Below are positions 45,137 to 52,497 of a stretch of 64,000 bases of DNA, piece by piece. This DNA comes from Paenibacillus turicensis (GTDB taxonomy: Bacteria; Bacillota; Bacilli; Paenibacillales; Paenibacillaceae), in assembly GCF_017873435.1 (NCBI RefSeq), contig NZ_JAGGKG010000007.1, positions 124,001 to 188,000 of the forward strand. The letters are read 5' to 3'. The position numbers and the translations under genes were made by a program. Position 1 is the stretch's first letter. Each line of letters opens with the position of its first letter. Under the pieces are notes generated by a model. It did not search any database, had not been told where the DNA came from, and saw only the letters and a list, made by a program, of their open reading frames with translations.

Positions 45137-46771
45137 ATGCAAAAATATATTACACTTTTATATAATAACATCCATGAGCAAATGGATAGCTGGTTTGATT
45201 TAAACGACGTTATTTCTGTTACAGAAGTGCGTCGCTTTTTACATTCTGTGAAAGGCACTGCGGGCACTTTGAGGATGTTTGGTCTATCAGTGACGGCGGC
45301 ATCACTTCTTAATGAACTGAATAGCATAGACATAGAAGAGTGGGAACCTCAGAATCTACAAAATTTTTTGATTCCGCTCATGAAGGCTACTTATGAATTA
45401 GAGCATCAAGGAAAACCAACCCAAAAATCATTAATGACATTAAAGCGTATTCCCCATGTGGAGCAACAACCGCTTGTGCTTATTTTAGACGATGATGCAG
45501 TTTTGCTGCAGTTTTTGAAGGATAAGCTAGAGCTTGAGGGTTTTTTTGTCGTAGCTACTGTGAATCCGAATCAAGCCATTCGCTACTTTTATGACCTCTC
45601 CCCTGACAGTTTAATCATTGACCTTATCATTCCCGAAAAAGATGGTTTTCAAGTTATTGATGCGCTTAAGGAGCGTATTAGTAAAGGATTAATTCCAACG
45701 ACTATTATTAGTACAGACACTCGCAAGAGCAGTCGTATTAAAGCGTTTGATATGGGTGCAGATGATTTCCTTAACAAGCCCTTAGATATGGATGATTTAT
45801 TGGCACGCCTGAAAAGACAGATGAGAAAACGAAAGCAACTAGGCAACTTATTGTTTATGGATGAATTGACCGGTGCGATGAACCGTAAATACTTAGATGA
45901 AGCTTTTAGACAATTATGTCGTGATTATCAACGAGAAGCGAGTTGCTTCTCGTTATCTGTGATTGATCTGGACTTTTTTAAGCAAATTAATGATCGTTAT
46001 GGACATCTCACTGGGGATGAAGTTTTGCAGCAGTTTGCAGCCTTTATGAAAGAAAATATACGTATTAAGGATATGCTTATTCGCCTTGGTGGGGAAGAAT
46101 TTGTTTTAATTATGCCTAAGATGGATGAATTAAAGGCAAAAATGCGGATGGAAACGTTGCTCGAACAATTTTCTCAGCTAGATTTTAGCTATGCTAATAC
46201 GACCTTTCATGTGACCTTTTCAGTAGGCATAACCCAAGGACGAGCGATAACGCAAGAGGAATGCAATAAAATACTTGAGATTGCTGATAATGCACTGTAT
46301 TGTGCAAAAAAACGTGGGCGTCGTTGTGTGGAAATTGGTAGATCAGGAGCCCAGCAAAGTCGTAATTTACGCAAGCTAAACATTGCCATTATTGATGATG
46401 ATTCCATTATAAGAACGATGCTTAAACAATATTTGACGGAAGATTTGTCGGCAATTATTACAGTAGACATCCGCTCCTTTCGGAGTGGAGAACATTTCTT
46501 CAGGGATCCATGGCATGCAGAGCGTGCACCGTTTTTAATTATTCTTGATGGCATTATGCCTGGAATGGATGGGCTAGAGGTGTTAGAAAAAATTCGTTCC
46601 ATCCCACATACGGATTTGCATTCTGTTATTATGCTCACTGGACGGAAGGAAGAAAATGATATTGTACGTGCATTACAGCTAGGTGCGGATGATTATTTAA
46701 CGAAGCCATTTAAAATTGGTGAGCTTGGTGCAAGAATTAGACGGTTACTGACAAGAATGAATTTTATTTAA
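45137..46771 (+). CDS. Multidomain diguanylate cyclase: HPt-REC-GGDEF-REC
   Basis: A 544-residue protein. An N-terminal HPt domain (residues ~5-90; HSVKGTAGTLRM with the phospho-His) is followed by a first REC domain (~112-228; DLIIPEKDG) and a GGDEF domain (~240-395) with the active motif GGEEF at about residue 318 and an RxxD inhibition site (RIKD) five residues upstream. A second REC domain (~415-540; ILDGIMPGMDG) ends it. It should make c-di-GMP when phosphorylated, with feedback inhibition. The presence of both HPt and two REC domains in one protein allows an internal phosphorelay. Confidence 0.88.
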   Translation: MQKYITLLYNNIHEQMDSWFDLNDVISVTEVRRFLHSVKGTAGTLRMFGLSVTAASLLNELNSIDIEEWEPQNLQNFLIPLMKATYELEHQGKPTQKSLMTLKRIPHVEQQPLVLILDDDAVLLQFLKDKLELEGFFVVATVNPNQAIRYFYDLSPDSLIIDLIIPEKDGFQVIDALKERISKGLIPTTIISTDTRKSSRIKAFDMGADDFLNKPLDMDDLLARLKRQMRKRKQLGNLLFMDELTGAMNRKYLDEAFRQLCRDYQREASCFSLSVIDLDFFKQINDRYGHLTGDEVLQQFAAFMKENIRIKDMLIRLGGEEFVLIMPKMDELKAKMRMETLLEQFSQLDFSYANTTFHVTFSVGITQGRAITQEECNKILEIADNALYCAKKRGRRCVEIGRSGAQQSRNLRKLNIAIIDDDSIIRTMLKQYLTEDLSAIITVDIRSFRSGEHFFRDPWHAERAPFLIILDGIMPGMDGLEVLEKIRSIPHTDLHSVIMLTGRKEENDIVRALQLGADDYLTKPFKIGELGARIRRLLTRMNFI

Positions 46772-46783
46772 GGCTTTAAATAT

Positions 46784-46801
46784 AAATAAGGCGCCTTATT
46801 T
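46784..46801. other. Perfect 18-bp palindrome
   Basis: AAATAAGGCGCCTTATTT lies just after the GGDEF gene. It could be half of a terminator stem, with TATAAATAAGGC and a second arm nearby, or an operator. There is no clear T run. Confidence 0.5.
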
Positions 46802-46893
46802 AAAGATGCTTTATTTATATTGTGTGATGCTAGTTGTGTTATATCATTCAAATTTGAGTTATAATCAAGTAGTAGATTATGGAGGTGAAGTAA

Positions 46894-47847
46894 ATGGAAG
46901 TCCTTAAAATATCGCCAAGAGGTTATTGTTATGGTGTGGTGGATGCAATGGTGCTGGCAAGGCAAGCAGCGAAAAATTTGGATTTACCCCGTCCAATTTA
47001 TATATTAGGTATGATTGTGCATAACAGTCATGTTACAAACTCCTTTGAGGACGAAGGAATAATTACATTAGATGGCCCAAATCGACTTGAAATTCTAAGC
47101 CAGGTTGAGAGTGGTACTGTCATTTTTACAGCACATGGTGTATCGCCAGAGGTCCGTAAATTGGCCAGAGATAAAGGCTTAACTACAGTTGATGCAACCT
47201 GTCCTGATGTAACAAAAACCCACGTACTCATTAAAGAGAAGGCAGAAGAGGGTTATGAAATTATTTATATTGGTAAAAAGGGGCATCCTGAACCAGAAGG
47301 TGCGGTGGGTATTGCACCAGAACATGTGTATTTGATAGAAAAGGAAGAAGAAATCGACAGTTTAAACATAAAAGGAAATAAGATCATAATTACGAACCAG
47401 ACCACGATGAGCCAATGGGATATAAGACACATTATGAATCGATTGATCGCTAAATATCCCGGTGCTGAGGTACACAATGAAATTTGCTTAGCGACCCAAG
47501 TAAGACAAGAAGCAGTAGCAGAGCAAGCAGGTCAAGCTGATCTTGTTATTGTTGTAGGCGATCCACGCAGTAATAACTCTAATCGGTTAGCACAGGTGTC
47601 GGAGGAAATCGCGGGCACAACGGCTTATCGAATTGCAGACGTAAGTGAGTTAAAGCTTGAATGGCTAAAAGGTATTGAGAAGGTAGCAGTGACCTCGGGA
47701 GCATCCACACCGACCCCAATCACGAGAGAGGTTATCGCTTATTTAGAGCAATATGACCCTGCTAATCCTGATACATGGGAAATTGTAAGAACCGTAAATA
47801 TGAGCAAACTGCTTCCTCCTGTAAAGAAAGAAAGTAAAAAGTCATAA
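46894..47847 (+). CDS. ispH: 4-hydroxy-3-methylbut-2-enyl diphosphate reductase IspH
   Basis: A 317-residue IspH. The three cysteines that bind the 4Fe-4S cluster lie in [12 protein letters not shown] (residue ~13), [10 protein letters not shown] (~97) and [12 protein letters not shown] (~198). It catalyses the last step of the MEP isoprenoid pathway. ATG 46894 has GGAGGTGAAGTAA upstream. A TATAAT near 46860 is a possible -10, but no good -35 is at the right distance, so no promoter is assigned. Confidence 0.97.
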   Translation: MEVLKISPRGYCYGVVDAMVLARQAAKNLDLPRPIYILGMIVHNSHVTNSFEDEGIITLDGPNRLEILSQVESGTVIFTAHGVSPEVRKLARDKGLTTVDATCPDVTKTHVLIKEKAEEGYEIIYIGKKGHPEPEGAVGIAPEHVYLIEKEEEIDSLNIKGNKIIITNQTTMSQWDIRHIMNRLIAKYPGAEVHNEICLATQVRQEAVAEQAGQADLVIVVGDPRSNNSNRLAQVSEEIAGTTAYRIADVSELKLEWLKGIEKVAVTSGASTPTPITREVIAYLEQYDPANPDTWEIVRTVNMSKLLPPVKKESKKS

Positions 47848-47871
47848 TTTATATAACTTTAAGTAAAAGGT

Positions 47872-47905
47872 AGGACTGACCTGGATTGGGGTTAGTCCTT
47901 TTTTA
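47872..47905 (+). terminator. Intrinsic terminator of ispH
   Basis: AGGACTGACC (47872-47881) pairs with GGGTTAGTCCT, allowing one G-T, followed by six T. Confidence 0.85.
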
Positions 47906-48002
47906 TGTGAGATGTTATTCCAACATAGTTAATTAAGTTTATATTTATTACATAATGATGTTGTTGACGAATATCGGTTAATCATGTAAAATTACTTTAA
48001 CG

Positions 48003-48061
48003 ATTAAAAGCTTAAAAGCAAACAAGCATAAAAGCGTCTAAGCGCGAAAATGTGATATAAT
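48003..48061 (+). promoter_or_regulatory. Five-unit 8-bp tandem repeat upstream of a -10 element for the DAHP synthase gene
   Basis: AAGC recurs at 48008, 48016, 48024, 48032 and 48040, exactly every 8 bases, within related octamers (TTAAAAGC, AAACAAGC, ATAAAAGC, GTCTAAGC). A TATAAT lies at 48056-48061, 50 nt upstream of the gene. No good -35 is at 17 nt, so an activator-type binding array is possible. Confidence 0.45.
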
Positions 48062-48110
48062 ATAAAAATTGTATTTCAGTGATGCTTTAAATATGAGAGG
48101 ATGATTGATT

Positions 48111-49151
48111 ATGATCGTTATTACTTCCAATCAAACGCCACAAGAGCGTGTACAGGAAATTATTGCTTTGATTGAAAAAGAAGGACTTCAAGTTCATGTT
48201 TCTCGTGGCAGTGATCGGACTGTAATTGGCTTGATTGGTAGCATCGAGCCAAAGTTAGCGGAGCATTTACGTCAATTAAAAGATGTTGAAAGTGTAATTA
48301 AAATTTCAAAATCATATAAACTAGCAAGTCGTGAATTCCATCCAGAAAACACTGTAATTGAAATTGGCGATGTAAAAATTGGTGGTGGCGAGCTTGTAGT
48401 TATGGGTGGTCCTTGTGCAGTAGAATCACCAGAGCAAATTGATGAAATTGCTAGACTTGTGAAGGCAGCAGGCGGGCAGGTATTGCGTGGGGGTGCATTT
48501 AAACCTCGTACAGGCCCTTATAGCTTCCAAGGGGTAGGCGTTGAAGGTTTAGAAATGATGGCTAACGCAGGCAAAAAACATGGATTACTTACAATTACTG
48601 AGGTCATGACCCCTGAATATGTTGATGTATGTGCGGAATACGCAGATATTTTGCAGGTAGGTACACGTAACATGCAGAACTTTGACCTTCTACGTAAATT
48701 AGGTACGTGCAACAAAGCGGTTTTATTGAAACGTGGATTTAGTGCGACATATGATGAGTTTTTGAATGCAGCAGAATATATTCTTGCGGGTGGCAATCCA
48801 AATGTCATGTTATGTGAGCGTGGTATTCGTACGTTTGAGCAATACACTCGTAATACACTTGATTTAGCGGCAATTCCTGTGTTACAAGGCTTAAGTCACT
48901 TGCCTGTTATCTCTGACCCAAGCCATGGTACGGGGCGTCGTGAGCTTGTAGAGCCAATGACCAAGGCTTCCGTAGCAGCTGGAGCAGATGGCTTAATTAT
49001 TGAGATGCATACGGATCCAGATAACTCAATGACAGGAGATGGCGTACAATCTTTATTCCCAGATCAATTTGCTGCTTTGTTGCGTGATTTAGAACAATTA
49101 GCGCCATTACTTGGTAAAACCTTTGCAACACCAAAAAGTGCTGTGCTCTAA
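48111..49151 (+). CDS. aroF: 3-deoxy-7-phosphoheptulonate synthase (DAHP synthase, type I-beta)
   Basis: A 346-residue DAHP synthase. A small ferredoxin-like regulatory domain (residues ~1-70) is followed by the catalytic barrel. Typical elements are visible: VMGGPCAVES (~98), RGGAFKPRTGPYSFQG, LLKRGFSATYDEF, CERGIRTFE and ISDPSHGTGRRELV. It is the first enzyme of the shikimate pathway and, in this subtype, is feedback-inhibited through the N-terminal domain. I start at ATG 48111 with GAGAGG 10 nt upstream. An in-frame TTG at 48105 is less likely. It is monocistronic with a strong terminator. Confidence 0.95.
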   Translation: MIVITSNQTPQERVQEIIALIEKEGLQVHVSRGSDRTVIGLIGSIEPKLAEHLRQLKDVESVIKISKSYKLASREFHPENTVIEIGDVKIGGGELVVMGGPCAVESPEQIDEIARLVKAAGGQVLRGGAFKPRTGPYSFQGVGVEGLEMMANAGKKHGLLTITEVMTPEYVDVCAEYADILQVGTRNMQNFDLLRKLGTCNKAVLLKRGFSATYDEFLNAAEYILAGGNPNVMLCERGIRTFEQYTRNTLDLAAIPVLQGLSHLPVISDPSHGTGRRELVEPMTKASVAAGADGLIIEMHTDPDNSMTGDGVQSLFPDQFAALLRDLEQLAPLLGKTFATPKSAVL

Positions 49152-49165
49152 TTTGGTTTAAATTA

Positions 49166-49212
49166 AAAATGTCCTTTGTAAGGGAGTGTCCCTCTACAAA
49201 GGACATTTTTTT
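49166..49212 (+). terminator. Intrinsic terminator after the DAHP synthase gene
   Basis: AAAATGTCCTTTGTA (49166-49180) pairs with TACAAAGGACATTTT. Inside is AGGGA/TCCCT. A T run follows. Confidence 0.93.
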
Positions 49213-49362
49213 ATTAGTTATAGATAGATCATTTTTAAAATTTAATCATGAAATGTTAAACTGAAGATCGTGTTTTACTGGGGTCTTAAAATAAGGCTGG
49301 GAACTGCTGGAACTGTACTTTTATACTATTTGTCGAGAAATTTGTACTGAATGTAATAAAAG

Positions 49363-49480
49363 CTAACATGAGGCATAAAAATACCTAACATGGGTATTGA
49401 CGATGACTTTTTACGGTTTTATAATGACGACAGAATACGTAAAAAGGATGAACGTTAGGGGGTAAACTATAGCCTAATGT
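49363..49480 (+). promoter_or_regulatory. glnA promoter with direct repeats and leader hairpin
   Basis: TTGACG (49397-49402), a 17-nt spacer and TATAAT (49420-49425) form a strong sigma-A promoter. Two direct repeats CTAACATGAGG (49363) and CTAACATGGG (49385) are 22 bp apart just upstream. In the leader, AACGTTAGG (about 49451-49459) pairs with CCTAATGTT (about 49472-49480), directly before the RBS. The GlnR/TnrA consensus was not found, so the controlling factor is unknown. Confidence 0.7.
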
Positions 49481-49500
49481 TCGTGATTGGGGGAAATCAA

Positions 49501-50925
49501 ATGTCAGCAGAGCAAGTTCTTAAAGCAATTAAAGAGAAACAAATTGAGTGGGTCGATTTCCGTTTTACTGATTTGTCTGGACGCACACACCACATTACTT
49601 TACCGGCTAAAGAAGTCGATGAAGATACATTTGTGAATGGAGTTGCTTTTGACGGTTCATCTATCCCAGGGTTTCGTGGCATTGAAGAATCGGATATGGT
49701 GATGATGCCAGACCCGACATCTACTTATGTGGATCCCTTTACTGCACACCCAACGTTAAATGTATTGTGCGATATTTATACACCTGATGGAGACCGTTAT
49801 GAGCGTGACCCACGTAGTATTGCTACTCGCGCTGAAGATTATCTAAAAACAAGTGGTGTAGGAACTGCAGCATTTTTTGCACCTGAATCTGAATTTTTCA
49901 TTTTTGATGATGTGCGTTATGAAAGTGGGATGAACAAATCGTTTTATGCTGTAGATTCTGAGGAAGCGGTTTGGAACTCTGGACGTGCAGAGGAAGGCGG
50001 AAATACAGGCTTTAAAATCCCTGTCAAGGGAGGATACGTTCCAGTTGCTCCAATGGATCAACAACAGGATATACGCAGTGAAATGTGCCGCTTGTTAGAG
50101 GATGCTGGACTTCGCATCGAACGTCATCACCATGAAGTAGCGACAGCAGGTCAAGCTGAAATTAACTTTAGATTTGATACACTACTCAAAACCGCTGATA
50201 ACCTAACAAAATATAAATATATTGTTCACAATACAGCAGTTCAATTTGGTAAAACGGCAACGTTTATGCCTAAGCCATTGTTTGGAGATAACGGAAGTGG
50301 GATGCACGTTCACCAATCTATCTTTGATGGCGACACCCCTTTGTTTTATGAAAAAGGTGCTTATGCTAACTTGAGTGAGATGGCACTTCATTATATCGGT
50401 GGTATTTTGTATCATGCCCCTGCATTGATTGCATTTACGAACCCAAGTACCAACTCCTTCAAACGTCTTGTTCCGGGCTATGAAGCACCAGTAAACTTAG
50501 TTTATTCTAAAGGTAATCGCTCTGCGGCTGTGCGTATCCCAGTTGCTGCGGTAACACCAAAGGGCTGTCGGATTGAGTTCCGTACCCCAGACTCTACAGC
50601 TAATCCTTACCTAGCATTTTCCGCCATGCTTATGGCTGGACTTGATGGTATCAAACGTAAAATTGATCCACAGGCTGCTGGATATGGACCTTTTGATAAA
50701 AATATTTATGAGTTACCTGAGGAAGAAAAAGCAGGGATTCGTAGTGTTCCGGGTTCTTTAGAGGAAGCACTTCATGCACTTGAAGCAGATTCTGAATTTT
50801 TAACTGAAGGTGGCGTATTTACAAAGGAATTCATTGCTAATTATATTGACTTCAAACGTGCTGAGGCAAGAAGTGTAGCAATCCGTGTCCATCCTCATGA
50901 ATTCAGCTTGTATTACGATATGTAA
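49501..50925 (+). CDS. glnA: Glutamine synthetase, GSI-beta-like
   Basis: A 474-residue GS-I. Typical sequences include FDGSSIPGFRGIEESDM, APESEFFIFDDVRYESGM, ERHHHEVATAGQAEINFRF, FGDNGSGMHVHQS and KRLVPGYEAPVNLVYS. The residue NIYELPEEE has a Tyr at the adenylylation-site position of the E. coli enzyme, and the long insertion before KGGYVPVAP is as in GSI-beta. The usual Firmicute glnA is a GSI-alpha of ~444 residues that lacks these. GGGGGAAATCAA lies upstream of ATG 49501. No glnR is next to it. Confidence 0.92.
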   Translation: MSAEQVLKAIKEKQIEWVDFRFTDLSGRTHHITLPAKEVDEDTFVNGVAFDGSSIPGFRGIEESDMVMMPDPTSTYVDPFTAHPTLNVLCDIYTPDGDRYERDPRSIATRAEDYLKTSGVGTAAFFAPESEFFIFDDVRYESGMNKSFYAVDSEEAVWNSGRAEEGGNTGFKIPVKGGYVPVAPMDQQQDIRSEMCRLLEDAGLRIERHHHEVATAGQAEINFRFDTLLKTADNLTKYKYIVHNTAVQFGKTATFMPKPLFGDNGSGMHVHQSIFDGDTPLFYEKGAYANLSEMALHYIGGILYHAPALIAFTNPSTNSFKRLVPGYEAPVNLVYSKGNRSAAVRIPVAAVTPKGCRIEFRTPDSTANPYLAFSAMLMAGLDGIKRKIDPQAAGYGPFDKNIYELPEEEKAGIRSVPGSLEEALHALEADSEFLTEGGVFTKEFIANYIDFKRAEARSVAIRVHPHEFSLYYDM

Positions 50926-50987
50926 TCGAGTGACTAATAAATCCAATAACTAATCAGTAATCTAAAAAAGCTGTTCTGATTACAGAA

Positions 50988-51050
50988 CAAAACCCTAGCT
51001 ATCCATGCGAACTCTTAGCAGAGTTTCGTAGATAGCTAGGGTTATTTTAT
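50988..51050. terminator. Long two-stem terminator between glnA and the LacI-type gene
   Basis: Outer stem AACCCTAGCTATC (50991-51003) / GATAGCTAGGGTT (51031-51043), with an inner CGAACTC/GAGTTTCG. T runs border it, so it may act on both strands. A small GTTCTG/CAGAAC hairpin (50972-50988) precedes it. Confidence 0.85.
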
Positions 51051-51051
51051 T

Positions 51052-52071
51052 TTAATCCATATTTCCTCCGCCACAGGATGCTCGAATTATAAGCTCAGGC
51101 TCAACAACGATATTACTCGCTTCGGCTTGATTGTTAATAAGATCAAATAACATTAATGCAGCAAGCTTACCGATTTTTTCTTTGTTTTGCCGAATCGTTG
51201 TAATCGTAGGTGTAGTATATTGACACGCTTCAATATCATCACAGCCAATAATCGCGATATCCTTAGGTACCTCAAGCGAAGCTTCCTTTAATGCTCGCAT
51301 GGCACCAATAGCAAGTAAATCTGAAGCAGCAAAGATCGCTCTAGGAATATGGCCACGCTTCATCATCGTTTTCATTGCTTCATATCCACTTGCCTCAAAA
51401 AACGTATCGCCATTCATAAACCACGTATCGTGAATCGTAAGGCCAAAGCTTTCAATTGCATTTTTATATCCCTTTTCTCTAATGTTGGAGATATGAGATT
51501 CCATGGTGCTCCCAATGTAGCCTAACTTACGATAGCCTTGTAAATAAAAATGCTCCACTACCTTGTAAGCCATGTTGAAATTGTCAGACATAATATAGCC
51601 TGATGTTTTCCCTGTTAGTTCGATGTCTACACCAATACAAGGAATTTCGCTCTGATCTAATTCATAGATTGAGGGCTCTAATTGCTGCCCTGTTACGATG
51701 ATACAGCCATCCACTTGGAAATGTCGGCATCTAGCCAAATAATCACCGTCTACTGTATGAGACTTTTCATTTGAAAAAAATAATAAATCATATCCTAATA
51801 CGCCCATCTGCTTCTTAAAAGAGTTAAGCACCTCGATAAAAAAGGGATGTGTGAAATCAATATTTAATTTTCCGGCAAAGATGACCCCAATAAGATTAGA
51901 TCTTTTAGTTGCTAATGTTTTAGCTGAATTAGAAGGGACGTAACCAGTTTCCTTCATAATTTGGAGAACCCTCGTTTTTGTCTCCTCTGAAATATCACTA
52001 TAGTTATTCATAATCTTTGAGACGGTAGAGACGGATACACCTGCCAGCTCAGCTATTTTTTTAATATTCAT
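51052..52071 (-). CDS. LacI-family transcriptional regulator
   Basis: A 339-residue LacI-family protein. The N-terminal HTH reads NIKKIAELAGVSVSTVSKIMN, followed by a hinge-like SAKTLATKRSNLIGV. A periplasmic-binding-like effector domain then follows, with IIGCDDIEACQYTTP near the C-terminus. It is divergent from a GH94 phosphorylase operon. Three palindromic operators of type CGAAAA-TTTTCG in the intergenic stretch fit binding by this protein. ATG 52071 is chosen. A TTG at 52077 is possible, since the RBS lies about equally far from both. Confidence 0.9.
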   Translation of the reverse strand: MNIKKIAELAGVSVSTVSKIMNNYSDISEETKTRVLQIMKETGYVPSNSAKTLATKRSNLIGVIFAGKLNIDFTHPFFIEVLNSFKKQMGVLGYDLLFFSNEKSHTVDGDYLARCRHFQVDGCIIVTGQQLEPSIYELDQSEIPCIGVDIELTGKTSGYIMSDNFNMAYKVVEHFYLQGYRKLGYIGSTMESHISNIREKGYKNAIESFGLTIHDTWFMNGDTFFEASGYEAMKTMMKRGHIPRAIFAASDLLAIGAMRALKEASLEVPKDIAIIGCDDIEACQYTTPTITTIRQNKEKIGKLAALMLFDLINNQAEASNIVVEPELIIRASCGGGNMD

Positions 52072-52188
52072 TTTCAATAGTACCCTCCTCCATCACAAGC
52101 AGTACACTCAATTAATACAAGTATAAGATAGCTATTTTAAGAAAGAAAATTTGTCTTTGCCTTATTTAAAGGAAAAACAAGAACTGAG

Positions 52189-52200
52189 CGAAAATTTTCG
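52189..52200. promoter_or_regulatory. LacI-type operator 1 (regulator side)
   Basis: A perfect 12-bp palindrome CGAAAATTTTCG, about 120 bp upstream of the LacI-type gene, sharing the half-site of operators 2 and 3. Confidence 0.6.
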
Positions 52201-52368
52201 TAAATTAGTGTACCTTAATTAAACCACCACGTCAATGTATAGCGTATAACTAAAGACTAAAATGAACGGTTTATAAATCATTTAAAGAAATGAAAATTTA
52301 TCAAATAAGCAGAAAATAAAGGGTTAATAAGAGGGCGGCAGCAGTGTGACAATTGTAGTAAATATAAC

Positions 52369-52397
52369 TTTACAAAATAAAAAATCAGTGTAATAAT
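52369..52397 (+). promoter_or_regulatory. Promoter of the GH94 operon
   Basis: TTTACA (52369-52374), a 17-nt spacer and AATAAT (52392-52397) form a likely promoter. Operator 2 lies 7 bp downstream, over the expected start point. Confidence 0.6.
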
Positions 52398-52404
52398 TTC
52401 ACTA

Positions 52405-52420
52405 ACGAAACCGTTTTCGT
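52405..52420. promoter_or_regulatory. LacI-type operator 2 (at GH94 promoter)
   Basis: ACGAAACCGTTTTCGT matches a palindrome at 14 of 16 positions and overlaps the predicted transcription start, which fits repression. Confidence 0.65.
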
Positions 52421-52445
52421 AAAATATCAAATTTTAAACATAATA

Positions 52446-52463
52446 TCCGAAAATTTTTTCGGA
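52446..52463. promoter_or_regulatory. LacI-type operator 3 (GH94 leader)
   Basis: A perfect 18-bp palindrome TCCGAAAATTTTTTCGGA, 26 bp after operator 2 and just before the GH94 ribosome binding site. Confidence 0.65.
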
Positions 52464-52497
52464 AAACTATATATATTTTAAAATGGAGGATTGGCAA

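Noticed and set aside
46207-46638. A 143-codon reverse-strand ORF inside the GGDEF protein gene
   Set aside because: Antisense shadow of a clear multidomain gene.
49321-49500. A GlnR/TnrA site ahead of glnA
   Set aside because: No TGTNA-N7-TNACA match was found near the promoter.
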